From DASVXQ01 sp046727955 (GTDB lineage Bacteria > Actinomycetota > CALGFH01), in contig JBKPDO010000065.1 of NCBI GenBank assembly GCA_046727955.1, positions 1 through 27,354 of the forward strand: a DNA stretch of 27,354 nucleotides, written 5' to 3'. Position 1 is the first letter of the stretch. Every line of letters starts with the position of its first letter. Below the pieces are notes generated by a model. That model was not told the DNA's origin and ran no database searches. It saw only the letters and a program-made list of their open reading frames with translations. Below are positions 1-10,323 of this stretch, one piece after another. Both the position numbers and the translations under genes were made by a program.

Positions 1-126
1 CTCCCTGAGCGCCCGCCAGAGCTCGCGGTAGTTGTTGGGCTTCTGCTGACCGATCCCGAACGGCTTGAGGCTGGCCCAGTTCGCCGGGTCGACTCGCTTC
101 TCGATTCGCTTGTCGATTCTGCCCAC
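1..126 (-). CDS. N-terminal fragment, possibly FdhF/YdeP-type molybdopterin oxidoreductase
   Basis: An open reading frame begins at GTG 126 on the minus strand and runs off the window after 42 codons. A good ribosome binding site (GGAAGGAG) lies about 5 bases upstream of the GTG. The visible peptide is basic at first and then contains WASLKPFGIGQQKPNNYREL. That segment resembles, from memory, the short N-terminal leader of FdhF/YdeP-like oxidoreductases, which precedes their cysteine-rich segment. The diagnostic cysteines and the molybdopterin domain lie outside the window, so the family is a guess. That a real gene starts here is better supported than its identity. Confidence 0.4.
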   Translation of the reverse strand, partial: MGRIDKRIEKRVDPANWASLKPFGIGQQKPNNYRELWRALRE

Positions 127-274
127 CGTCGGCTCCTTCCCACTCGGCACGCCATACCGTCGAGCCGGCAAAGGAACTCGTGCCTCGGTTCGCCGCAATC
201 TAAGCAGGGTGTGCGCGTCTGGGATACCCCGAGACTGACGCAGGGCGCAAGCGTCACGGCGCCGGCAGGTCGCT

Positions 275-337
275 GGTGTTCTCATCTGCTGTGTTCCTGC
301 CGAGGGCACAGGAACACTCCAGCAGATCAGTAACACC
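275..337. repeat. Imperfect 63-bp palindrome with TGT...ACA-like ends
   Basis: The left arm (275-299) and right arm (309-337) are inverted copies with small gaps, separated by a 9-base spacer. Both arms carry an ATCTGCTG core and a GTGTTCCTG inner end, and begin GGTGTT on the outside. It has no T-run, so it is not a classical terminator. In size and in its core it resembles the perfect palindrome at 23647-23707, which suggests a miniature or residual mobile-element end. It could instead be an RNA hairpin. Confidence 0.5.
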
Positions 338-344
338 ATGCTGG

Positions 345-538
345 CGCTCGGAGCTGTTCCCGAGCTGTTCCCTCATCCGCCCGTATCTGGAGGCCAACGA
401 GCGGATCTTCGGGATCCCGCTGGAGCGGCTGCTCGCCGTGCACGGACAAGCTGAGCGGCCGGAGCGCGTCTACCGCAAGATCCGGCCCAGCACCACGCGC
501 TGTCAGCGGAGGAGGCCTGGGTCAAGCGGCAGACGTGA
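345..538 (+). pseudogene. Possible frameshifted C-terminal remnant of an unknown protein
   Basis: One plus-strand frame reads a protein-like stretch containing YLEANERIFGIPLERLLAVH between about 385 and 480. A neighbouring frame then reads QHHALSAEEAWVKRQT and stops at TGA 536-538. A single one-base shift near 480 joins the two into a plausible C-terminus. There is no credible start, and the 5' side runs into the palindrome at 275-337. I do not recognise the family. The alternative is chance coding-like sequence in GC-rich DNA. The rest of 127-579 shows no gene I can support. Confidence 0.25.
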
Positions 539-579
539 GGACGGGAAAGATAGCGGCAGGCTCGATGGCAGCAACCGCC

Positions 580-942
580 TCAGCACGTCACGTGGAGCAG
601 GCCGATCACGGCCCCCGCGGCCTCGTTCCAGACCCAGATCGCCTCGGGCGTCGGCAGCAACTCCACCTGGCAGTCGTTCCGTTTGAAATAGGCGGCCGCC
701 TCATCCGACAGCACGACCATGCCGGACTGCCCCGCACCGATGATGAGCCGCACGGCCCCCTTCTGGTAGACGTGCCTGGCCTCGGCGAGCGAGATGGTGT
801 GCGATGTGCCATAGACGGCCTTGGACAGCCGCTTCTTCCGCTTTGCCACCTTGCCGCCAAGCCGGATGAGCACGTCGTGTTCGAACACCTTCCCGTCGAT
901 GGTGACCGAGCCAAACTGTGTCCGGTCGATCCTGGGCTCCAT
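580..942 (-). CDS. Mth938-like domain protein (AAMDC/NDUFAF3-type fold)
   Basis: A 120-residue protein with start ATG 942 and a GAGG ribosome binding site (GAGGTGCAGG) just upstream. Translation could be extended further 5', but that segment is arginine-rich low-quality sequence. The protein has the family layout: an N-terminal FGSVTIDGKVFEHDVLI strand region, a middle ending RLIIGAGQSGMV, and a C-terminal CQVELLPTPEAIWVWNEA segment where the target for substitution in other families usually lies. Length matches the Mth938/DUF498 family (about 110-125 aa). Its biochemical role is not established; eukaryotic relatives act in complex I assembly and adipogenesis. The downstream neighbourhood gives no functional hint. 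Confidence 0.8.
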   Translation of the reverse strand: MEPRIDRTQFGSVTIDGKVFEHDVLIRLGGKVAKRKKRLSKAVYGTSHTISLAEARHVYQKGAVRLIIGAGQSGMVVLSDEAAAYFKRNDCQVELLPTPEAIWVWNEAAGAVIGLLHVTC

Positions 943-1205
943 CCTGCACCTCACGCCCCTCGCTACCTCCGGCAGGTCAGCCCGCCCTGGCCAGCAGCGT
1001 ACGCGGCCCTCCGCTGCCCTGCGCCCTGGCACCGAATCGCTATCGGCCGGCCACTCTCGGCCGAGGCGATTGGCTGATCAAACACCTGGGCCAGCGGCCG
1101 GTCCACGACTGAGAGCCCCGGCCCTTCCACCTGGAAGGCCCGGCTGGGTCGGGGCCCGCGCCGAAGGTTTCGCGGTCTTGGCATCGCGCCCGCCTCGAAC
1201 ACTCG

Positions 1206-1763
1206 TCAGCGGGCCCGGCCCCAAGCGCCGATCATCTGGAGCCGTGCTGCCAGCCACTCGGGCAGGGCGTCGCGACTGTGCTCGGTGACCCGCAACACCT
1301 GCACGTCAGGCCGCCGCTTGAGGGCATCGGTGAACGGATGGCGGTGCAGCTGCACCGTGGCCACCACCGCCACGTCCCGGTCCCACAACACCGACACCGC
1401 GTCTCGGAACGCCGCCGAGGCCAGCTCCATCCTGCCCAGCTCGTCCAGCACGATCACCCCGCCGGGCTGCGGCACTGCCAGCGCCGGCAGCGCGATCCGC
1501 TCGAACGCCTGCAGGTCCACGCCGTAGCGCCCCACGCGTGGCGGGCCCGGCAGCTCCACATGGGCGAGCACGCCGCGGTCGCCCAAGACCGCCTCCACCG
1601 CGAAGCCCTCCCGGCGCCCGCGCACGCGGATCTCGTCGGTGACGAACCCAGCAAGCGGGACTCCGGCGTCGCGGAGCAGAGCGATGAGCCGCCGCGTGAC
1701 CGTGGTCTTGCCAACCCCTGGGTAGCCTTCAAGCAGCACCCTGAGCGGGCTCTTCTCGCTCAT
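1206..1763 (-). CDS. THEP1-like nucleoside-triphosphatase
   Basis: A 185-residue P-loop NTPase. The Walker A motif GYPGVGKTT lies near residues 13-21 and a Walker B-like VIVLDELGRME follows in the middle of the protein, which is the pattern of the THEP1/NTPase_1 family. The family hydrolyses nucleoside triphosphates to diphosphates, but its physiological role is uncertain. ATG 1763 was chosen because AGGAGG sits 5 bases upstream; an in-frame GTG at 1769 overlaps that site. It lies on the same strand as the RAM protein, 133 bases downstream of it, so the two may share a transcript. Confidence 0.8.
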   Translation of the reverse strand: MSEKSPLRVLLEGYPGVGKTTVTRRLIALLRDAGVPLAGFVTDEIRVRGRREGFAVEAVLGDRGVLAHVELPGPPRVGRYGVDLQAFERIALPALAVPQPGGVIVLDELGRMELASAAFRDAVSVLWDRDVAVVATVQLHRHPFTDALKRRPDVQVLRVTEHSRDALPEWLAARLQMIGAWGRAR

Positions 1764-1896
1764 GTGCACCTCCTGTCCGCCACGATAGCGCCCCAGCGCG
1801 AGCCGCCCCGTTCCATGTCGAAGAGGGGTCGGCGCGAGAGCGCGCGATCTCGACCACCCGGTTCGGCTGGTGCTCCTCGCTGGACAGCGTGTAGTC

Positions 1897-2130
1897 CTAG
1901 AGGTGCACCACCGGACAGGTGAGGGTCCTGGTGATGCCGTCGACCGCCTGTACGCGCGCGACCACCAGCCTGCCGAGCTCGTCGAGGTTGCGCGCCTCGA
2001 CGCGCACGATCACGTCGTAGGGGCCGGTCACGTCCTCGGTCTGCTGCACGCCGTTGATCCCGGCGATGTCCTTGGCGACCTGGGCCGCCTTGCCGACCTC
2101 GGTCTGGACGAGGATGTACGCCGTCACCAC
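1897..2130 (-). CDS. Stand-alone Lrp/AsnC ligand-binding (RAM) domain protein
   Basis: A 77-residue protein consisting only of the RAM (ACT-like alpha/beta) domain found at the C-terminus of Lrp/AsnC regulators. It starts AYILVQTEVGKAAQVAKDI and contains the typical VTGPYDVIVRVEARNLDEL centre. There is no helix-turn-helix, so it cannot bind DNA alone. Such stand-alone domains oligomerise and bind amino acids or small effectors, sometimes modulating full-length Lrp proteins. The start is GTG 2130 (GTG 2127 is also possible), with AAGGAGG about 9 bases upstream. Its position downstream of gcvP is suggestive, because Lrp proteins classically sense amino acids, but a link to glycine is inference only. 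Confidence 0.85.
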   Translation of the reverse strand: MVTAYILVQTEVGKAAQVAKDIAGINGVQQTEDVTGPYDVIVRVEARNLDELGRLVVARVQAVDGITRTLTCPVVHL

Positions 2131-2439
2131 AGGTACCGACCTCCTTGCGTCATGCCGCCCGCAGCGCCCTGCAGAGACTGTGCCGACGAGATGGTGGCAT
2201 GCGGCGGCTGGTCAGGCGAGCACGTGGCTGCACGTGCCGCTGTGCGCCCGGCCCAACGGTCGATGGGTGGGCGGTTGCTGGGTGGCAGCCCGGTCGTGCT
2301 GCGCACCACCACTGCTCCTTCCTCCTCAGCGGCCCTGCGGCACGACCGGCTGTCACCGCGGCATGACCGCGCTCGCCGCCGGGGAGGCGTTTGGGCGGCG
2401 CTGCCCGCTTCGCGGCCGGCGAGGGCCGGCACGGCGGCC
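2131..2439. other. Intergenic region downstream of gcvP
   Basis: About 309 bases between the gcvP stop and the RAM protein start. I see no supported gene. A short GC hairpin lies next to the gcvP stop (listed separately). The AAGGAGG of the RAM gene is at the left edge. No promoter could be assigned with confidence. Confidence 0.4.
2415..2430 (-). terminator. Candidate hairpin terminator after gcvP
   Basis: GCCGGC repeated around a four-base GAGG loop forms a 6-bp GC stem about 10 bases beyond the gcvP stop codon on the minus strand. There is no T-tract, so it may be a weak or Rho-assisted terminator. Confidence 0.3.
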
Positions 2440-5406
<2,967 letters not shown>

Positions 5407-5480
5407 TCGGAAGACCTCCTTGGGACGCACGGTCAGGCAGGCTCCCCCCACCGGGCAAGCGAGCGTTGCGGCGAAGCAAA

Positions 5481-5693
5481 CTAGTGCGCGGCTTCGGTGT
5501 CGTAATGGAACGACTGGCGCTCGTCGAGCCGCCGGTCGATCCACGCGGCGAGGCGTTGCGCGGCCAGGGTGTCGCCGCGGGCCTGGGCAGCGCGCAGGCG
5601 GGCGGCGGCGTCCGCCAGGGCGTGGTCGAGTTCTGCGACAGGGTCGGAGGTGACCAGCATCTCAAGCTGGTCGAGGATCACGATGTCGTCCAT
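5481..5693 (-). CDS. Small conserved-looking hypothetical protein (70 aa)
   Basis: The frame starts at ATG 5693 with a weak GAGG site and reads MDDIVILDQLEMLVTSDPVA, then an alanine/arginine-rich helix and a C-terminal RLDERQSFHYDTEAAH. It is acidic at the start and probably largely helical. It lies 74 bases upstream of gcvP on the same strand and probably shares its transcript. I do not recognise the family. The clean start and orderly composition favour a real gene. No membrane segment or motif is visible. Confidence 0.5.
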   Translation of the reverse strand: MDDIVILDQLEMLVTSDPVAELDHALADAAARLRAAQARGDTLAAQRLAAWIDRRLDERQSFHYDTEAAH

Positions 5694-5856
5694 GGCACGC
5701 CTCGCGGGTGTGCGGTCTGGCGGTGAAGGGCTGCCTGTGGGATCGATTCCCGCGAGAACCAACCTTGTCGCGAGGAGACCTCTAACCGATCAACAGGAGT
5801 GAAACGGCGTCTTACCGATCCGTGCCACCGCGCTCGAGACTTCCCAACGGCGGTAC

Positions 5857-7020
5857 TTAGCCCGTGGGTTCGCTGTGAACGAGGTGCGCTTCCTCGGAGC
5901 TTGGATCCCAATCGGTGGTCTCGACGTGCTCGACCGACGAGCGGTGCGGGGAATCCTCCGGCGCCCCGCACGCGTGGCACACCTTTCCGCGGTGTTCGTG
6001 GGGCCGTGGCGTGGCCCTCCCATCGACCTCCGCGATCCTGGCCAGGAGTCGTTCGTTGAGCTGCTGGGTCTTGGCCTTCCGGTACTCGTCGCGCGCCGGC
6101 AGGACCGTGTCGAGCGCAGCCCTCGCGCTCGGGACGTCCGGCTTCCCGGCAAGGATCTGAGCCAGGAACGTGCTGTAGATCTTGGTCAGTTGGCTGATGA
6201 CCGGCGTGGGATACTCGCGCCCCTGGATCTTGAGCGTCGTGACCCCGAGCGCGACGTACCTGGGCACATCCTCGAGGAGCTGGTAGATCTCGTTGTTGCT
6301 CTTCTCCAGGTAGGTCAAGACCGAGTCTGGGAACTTCTCGGCGATCTCCGGGTGGTGCGTGCCTAGGCACGGCCTGAAGCACACGCCTCCCTTGTCCGGG
6401 TTGCCGATGAGCTTGACCCGCGTGGTGCCGTCGGAGTCGTGCACCACCTGCTCCTCGAAGTAGGGGGCGAAGTAGTCGTACAGGCGGCAACCCCCCACGC
6501 CGGTCACGCACCGGTTCGAGTGGATCAGCAGCTCGACACCGATCCCCACCTCATCCGCGGTCTGCTTGAGCCCTGCGATGCGTTGGTAGGTGTTGAGCGC
6601 AGTAGAGGCAACGAACTGGGTGGCTCCGGCCTCCTTGACCTGCTCCATGCGCTTTCTGTTGCGGACGTTGCACCCGACGCTGGCGTGGATCGTGATCTCC
6701 GGGTAGCGCTCGTGCACCGCCCGCATGGCGTCGTCCGACTTCATGATGAAGCCGTCCACTCCCCAGGCCGCATACGCGTCGACCTTCTTGAGCATCTGCG
6801 AGTGATCGTCGAGCTCGATGTCGGCATTCAGCGCCACGCGGAGCTTCGCTCCGTTGTCGTGCGCGACCTGGGCCGCCTCCCGAACCTGGTGATGCTGGAG
6901 CTCGAACTGGGCTGTTCGCCGGCTCCACCCCACCGGCCCCACATACACCGAGTCGGCACCGGCCGTCACAGCCTCTCGGACCATCTCCAGTGATCCACCG
7001 GGGGAAAGCAGCTCCACCAT
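5857..7020 (-). CDS. U32-family protein (UbiU/UbiV/YegQ-like, probable Fe-S)
   Basis: A 387-residue member of the peptidase U32 superfamily. It starts MVELLSPGGSLEMVREAVTA, the family's TIM-barrel opening (ELLSPAGN-like), followed by ADSVYVG. Four cysteines at about 171, 178, 214 and 218 are arranged C-x6-C-x35-C-x3-C, resembling the ligands that hold a [4Fe-4S] cluster in UbiU, UbiV and RlhA. A CHAC motif and charged tail follow at about residues 348-387. ATG 7020 was preferred over ATG 7032 because GGAG lies 6 bases ahead of it. U32 members act in hydroxylation of ubiquinone or rRNA, or in collagen degradation; the substrate here cannot be inferred. The gene is monocistronic-looking, 163 bases from the next gene. 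Confidence 0.88.
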   Translation of the reverse strand: MVELLSPGGSLEMVREAVTAGADSVYVGPVGWSRRTAQFELQHHQVREAAQVAHDNGAKLRVALNADIELDDHSQMLKKVDAYAAWGVDGFIMKSDDAMRAVHERYPEITIHASVGCNVRNRKRMEQVKEAGATQFVASTALNTYQRIAGLKQTADEVGIGVELLIHSNRCVTGVGGCRLYDYFAPYFEEQVVHDSDGTTRVKLIGNPDKGGVCFRPCLGTHHPEIAEKFPDSVLTYLEKSNNEIYQLLEDVPRYVALGVTTLKIQGREYPTPVISQLTKIYSTFLAQILAGKPDVPSARAALDTVLPARDEYRKAKTQQLNERLLARIAEVDGRATPRPHEHRGKVCHACGAPEDSPHRSSVEHVETTDWDPSSEEAHLVHSEPTG

Positions 7021-7055
7021 GGTGATCTCCATTCCGGGTCGACTGCGTTGGCCAA

Positions 7056-7084
7056 AGTCTGATCCTCTACCCAGGGACCGTCAA
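7056..7084 (-). promoter_or_regulatory. Candidate promoter for the U32 gene
   Basis: On the minus strand a -35-like TTGACG (7079-7084) and a -10-like CAGACT (7056-7061) are separated by 17 bases, about 36 bases before the chosen ATG. The -35 is good, while the -10 matches the consensus at only three positions. Confidence 0.3.
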
Positions 7085-7180
7085 CGAATCGACGCGAGGC
7101 TGGGACCTCGCTGGATGGGGCGGAAGAGACACCCATGAGCCTCCGCCAAGGGCTCGGCCCTTTGGGGTCAGGCCGTCGGC

Positions 7181-7186
7181 TACTAT
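7181..7186 (+). promoter_or_regulatory. Candidate -10 element for the cupin gene
   Basis: TACTAT lies 28 bases before the cupin ATG. No convincing -35 is visible at 16-18 bases, so this is a weak call. Confidence 0.25.
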
Positions 7187-7213
7187 GTTGGTGACGGGCT
7201 CCTGGAGGTGGCG

Positions 7214-7624
7214 ATGCCCGAGGACCACGGCGGCCGACTCCATCACATCCGGGCCGGCCAACTGGACCCCGAGACGGCCCAGACCGGCGGGATGCGCCGG
7301 GCCGCGGCGATCTGCTGGGCCACCACCGGCTCGTTGGCGATCTGGATGGGCGAGACCCGGGTCGCCCCGGCCACCGTCTCGGCCCCGCACCACCACGGCC
7401 ACAGCGAGACCGGCATCTACGTGGTCAGCGGCACGCCGGCGTTCGTGTTCCTGGATGGCGACGAGGAGGTCCGGCTCGAGACCGGCCCTGGCGACTACGT
7501 GTACGTGCCGCCGTTCGTCCCCCACCGCGAGGAGAATCCCTCCCCCGACCAGGATGCGGTGGTGGTGATCGCCCGCACCACCCAGGAGGCGGTTGTAGTC
7601 AACCTGGAGAGCCTGCGGACCTGA
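7214..7624 (+). CDS. Cupin-domain protein
   Basis: A 136-residue single-domain cupin. Motif 1 is APHHHGHSETGIYVVSG, with the two histidines and glutamate expected for a divalent metal. Motif 2 is GDYVYVPPFVPHREEN, with the third histidine. ATG 7214 has GGAGG 5 bases upstream; an in-frame GTG 7208 overlaps that site. The family includes dioxygenases, isomerases and sugar- or metal-binding proteins. The RTTQEAVVVNLESL tail gives no further clue. It converges on the acetate transporter, with a strong hairpin between them. Confidence 0.88.
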   Translation: MPEDHGGRLHHIRAGQLDPETAQTGGMRRAAAICWATTGSLAIWMGETRVAPATVSAPHHHGHSETGIYVVSGTPAFVFLDGDEEVRLETGPGDYVYVPPFVPHREENPSPDQDAVVVIARTTQEAVVVNLESLRT

Positions 7625-7784
7625 CCGCCGGTTCGGTCAGGAGGTGAACCCCATCGCGAGCCCGGCGTCCTTGCTGCACGGATCCTTGGTCACCCGCGTT
7701 CTGGCTGGCAGCGGGGAGAAGATCGACCGGGTTGGTGTCTCATGATCGCTTTCTTTGCCCTCTGCCTCGGCTCGGAGCATGACA

Positions 7785-7820
7785 GTAGCAGCGCGGGGAG
7801 CGAACTCCCCGCGCTGCTAC
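7785..7820. terminator. Perfect 16-bp bidirectional terminator hairpin
   Basis: GTAGCAGCGCGGGGAG (7785-7800), loop CGAA, then its exact complement (7805-7820). It sits between the convergent cupin (+) and transporter (-) genes, 25 bases beyond the transporter stop. The stable tetraloop stem suits terminating both transcripts, although no long T-run follows on either side. Confidence 0.75.
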
Positions 7821-7844
7821 GCGCCGGAAACTGAGCCGTGCGGG

Positions 7845-8489
7845 CTATGCCTGGCGCAGCGGCCGCACGGGGAGAACCTCGCGCTTGAAGGTGAAGTTGG
7901 TCACCCCCGCGAACGACGCGTACCACGCCGCGGCGGCGGTGGCCAGCCCGATCCAGCCGCCGAGCTTGGTGATCGAGTCGTTGCCGCGTGCGTCCCCGAT
8001 CCCGAGCACGATGAACGTGACCGCAAGGAGCAGGAAGACCAGGCTCACGGCCGCGGTGGTGCGCAACGAGGCCACCCACATGTAGGCCGTGAAGATGCCC
8101 CAGGCGATCAGGTACAGGCCGACCGCCGAGCCCCTGTTGGCGGCTGGGATCTTCGTGGCGAAGAAGGTGACGTACGCCCAGAAGGAGATCCAGAACGCGC
8201 CGTAGGAGCTGAAGGCCGTCGCGCCGAAGGTGTTGCCCTTGCGGAACTCCCACATCCCGGCCAGGAGCTGCGCTGCGCCGCCGTAGGCCAGCGCCAGTCC
8301 CAGCACGACCGCCTCGCCCCGCCTGTCCACCAGATTGGCATTGAACATGCTGAGCACGAAGGTGGTGAGGGCGAAGGCGGCCAAGCCGAGCGGCGCCGGG
8401 TCCGCGATGCTCGCCGCCGCCGCGTCCACCGGTGCTGACGCCGCAGCGGGGCGGCTGGGGGTCCGGGCAGCTTCGATGTCTTCTGCCAT
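7845..8489 (-). CDS. GPR1/FUN34/YaaH (acetate/succinate uptake) transporter
   Basis: A 214-residue integral membrane protein of the AceTr family, which moves acetate and related small carboxylates, probably with protons. After an Ala/Pro-rich cytosolic N-terminus it has the signature ADPAPLGLAAFALTTF (NPAPLGL-like), then six hydrophobic segments ending at about residue 195, with a basic C-terminal tail. ATG 8489 has AAGGAGG 8 bases upstream; the extra 33 in-frame residues upstream are not transporter-like. Divergent from the CoA-transferase operon, it may feed acetate into the CoA pool used there, which is inference. Confidence 0.9.
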   Translation of the reverse strand: MAEDIEAARTPSRPAAASAPVDAAAASIADPAPLGLAAFALTTFVLSMFNANLVDRRGEAVVLGLALAYGGAAQLLAGMWEFRKGNTFGATAFSSYGAFWISFWAYVTFFATKIPAANRGSAVGLYLIAWGIFTAYMWVASLRTTAAVSLVFLLLAVTFIVLGIGDARGNDSITKLGGWIGLATAAAAWYASFAGVTNFTFKREVLPVRPLRQA

Positions 8490-8892
8490 CGAGCGCCTCC
8501 TTGCACTACTAGCAGGTATATGCACTAGCAGCTCTGCGGGATCACCCGCCTGTAGCCGGATCGTGCGCTTACCCCCGCCCCCGGTCAAGGGTCGCCGCCC
8601 AGCCGATTGCGAGGCCGCGACAAGAAGTACAAGAACCGGGGGGCCCCGGTGGGTCCCGGTCCGATTCCTCCGGCCCGGTGGCCCTCGGCCCGGCGCCCCT
8701 GGCCCGGGTTCCGCCGCCGGGCTCCCTCCCCGACCGAGAATCCTCCCGACAATCCTCCCGAGAGCCTTGCCTTCGTTGACAGCGCCAGCGCGAGCGCCAG
8801 AGAATGAGTGGCTATCGAAAGGTCCCTCCCAACATGGGAGGTATGAGGTCTACAGCGGTGGTCCCGGTGTCGTCCACAAGGAAGGAGACGCC
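8490..8892. other. Divergent intergenic region between transporter and CoA-transferase operon
   Basis: About 400 bases holding the transporter ribosome site and presumably promoters in both directions. ACTAGCAG occurs twice in direct orientation (8508-8515 and 8524-8531, 16-base period) just upstream of the transporter ribosome binding site, a possible operator. No coding region is supported. I could not assign a promoter for the operon. Confidence 0.4.
8508..8531. repeat. Direct repeat ACTAGCAG x2, possible operator
   Basis: Two identical 8-base direct repeats start 16 bases apart in the leader of the transporter gene. They are separated by GTATATGC. This is compatible with a dimeric regulator site, but chance is not excluded. 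Confidence 0.25.
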
Positions 8893-10320
8893 ATGGGAGA
8901 CAGTCCTGCTGGACCTGGCAAGCTGGAGACCAAGGTCAAACCTTGGCCAGCCGTCCCCCCGCCGACCGCCGAGGAGGTCTACGGCAATCTGCCGCCGCCC
9001 GCGCGCGACTACCCGACCTTCCTGGAATCGCTCGTCCATTGGAAGGACGCGCACGACAAACCCGAGGCGCTCTCCAGGCTCAGGGTGCTCGACTGCTCGA
9101 ACACCGCGATCATCGGCCACTGGTGCTCGTCGCTGCTCGCTGAGCTCGGAGCCGAGGTCATCCAGGTCGAGCCCCCCGGAGGAGACCCCCTGCGCAAGCT
9201 GGCCCCCTTCGGGAGGAAGCACTACTACTTCCACGACAGCGAGCGGGGCGAGCCGGTCGGGCCGCACTTCCTCCACGAGATGCGGAACAAGCTGTCGGTG
9301 ACCCTCAACCCAGAGACCGAGGAGGGGCGGGAGATCCTGCAGAAGCTTGCCGTCCACGCCGACGTCCTCATCGAGAACGCCCCGCCTGGCCAGTTCGACG
9401 CCTGGGGCATCGGCTACCGGCAGCTCCGGGAGATCAACCCCCGCCTGGTCTATGCCTGGGTAGGCCAGCGGGGCCAGTGGGGGCCGCTCAAGGACAAGCC
9501 CGGGATGCTCGACCCTACGGCGCAGGCTGCCTGCGGGTTCGTCCACGGGACCGGCATCCCGAAGGAGCAGGGCGGGCAGCCGGTCCGCTCGGCCATGTGG
9601 ATGGCGGATCACGTGGGCGGGACGAGCGCCGCGATGGGGATCCTGGCCGCCCTCCTCCACCGGGACCGGATCTCGGGGAGGGGGCAGTTCATCGAGGCCA
9701 CAGGCGCCGAGGCCGTCATCCGGATCCTGGACTACGACTGGGCCTGGTACGGCATGGACGGCAGCATCCGTCCCCGCTACGGCAACTGGGACCTGGCGAT
9801 CAACATCTACGCCGTCAACCCATGCAAAGACGGGCTCATGATGGTCGGCGGCGGCCACGACCGGCTCTGGTACCGGATCTGGAAGACCGTCGGCAAGGAC
9901 CGCCCCGAGCTCGAGGACGACATCCTGGACGACAAGAAGCTGCGGACCGTCACCGACCGCCTGCCCCACGAGGCCCAGGTGAAGACCTACACCAACCTCA
10001 CGGAGTGGATGAAGGCCAAGCCGAGGGCGCAGGCCGAGAAGGGGCTGCTCGCCGAGGAGGTCGCCTCCGGCGGGGTGCTGTTCGTGGACGAGGTTGCCGA
10101 GTATCCCCACTTCAAGTACCGCGGGCACGTCCGCAAGCTCGACGACTCCCTGTACGGGGAGGTGGTGCACGCCGGGTCCGCGTTCAAGGGGCAGAAGACC
10201 CCGGGCCGGGTGAAGTGGCTCGGCCGGCCAGCCGGGTACGACAACGAGGACACCTACCGGAGGCTGCTCGGCTTCACCAAGGACGACCTGAGGCGGCTCG
10301 CCTCACAGGGGGTGATCTAG
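8893..10320 (+). CDS. Class III CoA-transferase (CaiB/BaiF family), subunit A
   Basis: A 475-residue class III CoA-transferase. It contains the family N-terminal LLAELGAEVIQVEPPGGDPLR, then DVLIENAPPGQFDAWGIGY, LREINPRLVYAW, and the segment with the putative catalytic aspartate (Asp207 in KPGMLDPTAQAACG) that forms an aspartyl-CoA intermediate in this family. ATG 8893 has GGAG 8 bases upstream. It is longer than the usual 380-430 residues because of an N-terminal extension of about 60 residues and an inserted segment around residues 105-125. The next gene, a related subunit, starts 3 bases after its stop, so the two probably form a heteromeric enzyme. It most likely moves CoA between an acyl-CoA donor and an aromatic or dicarboxylic acid; the substrate is not deducible. 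Confidence 0.9.
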   Translation: MGDSPAGPGKLETKVKPWPAVPPPTAEEVYGNLPPPARDYPTFLESLVHWKDAHDKPEALSRLRVLDCSNTAIIGHWCSSLLAELGAEVIQVEPPGGDPLRKLAPFGRKHYYFHDSERGEPVGPHFLHEMRNKLSVTLNPETEEGREILQKLAVHADVLIENAPPGQFDAWGIGYRQLREINPRLVYAWVGQRGQWGPLKDKPGMLDPTAQAACGFVHGTGIPKEQGGQPVRSAMWMADHVGGTSAAMGILAALLHRDRISGRGQFIEATGAEAVIRILDYDWAWYGMDGSIRPRYGNWDLAINIYAVNPCKDGLMMVGGGHDRLWYRIWKTVGKDRPELEDDILDDKKLRTVTDRLPHEAQVKTYTNLTEWMKAKPRAQAEKGLLAEEVASGGVLFVDEVAEYPHFKYRGHVRKLDDSLYGEVVHAGSAFKGQKTPGRVKWLGRPAGYDNEDTYRRLLGFTKDDLRRLASQGVI

Positions 10321-10323
10321 GCC

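Noticed and set aside
943..1205. Minus-strand frame at 963-1202
   Set aside because: Basic low-complexity sequence with no convincing ribosome site or motif; treated as intergenic.
5407..5856. Glycine riboswitch upstream of gcvP
   Set aside because: I looked for the paired-aptamer conserved elements on the minus strand and found none, and the 74-base gap to the 70-aa gene is too small.
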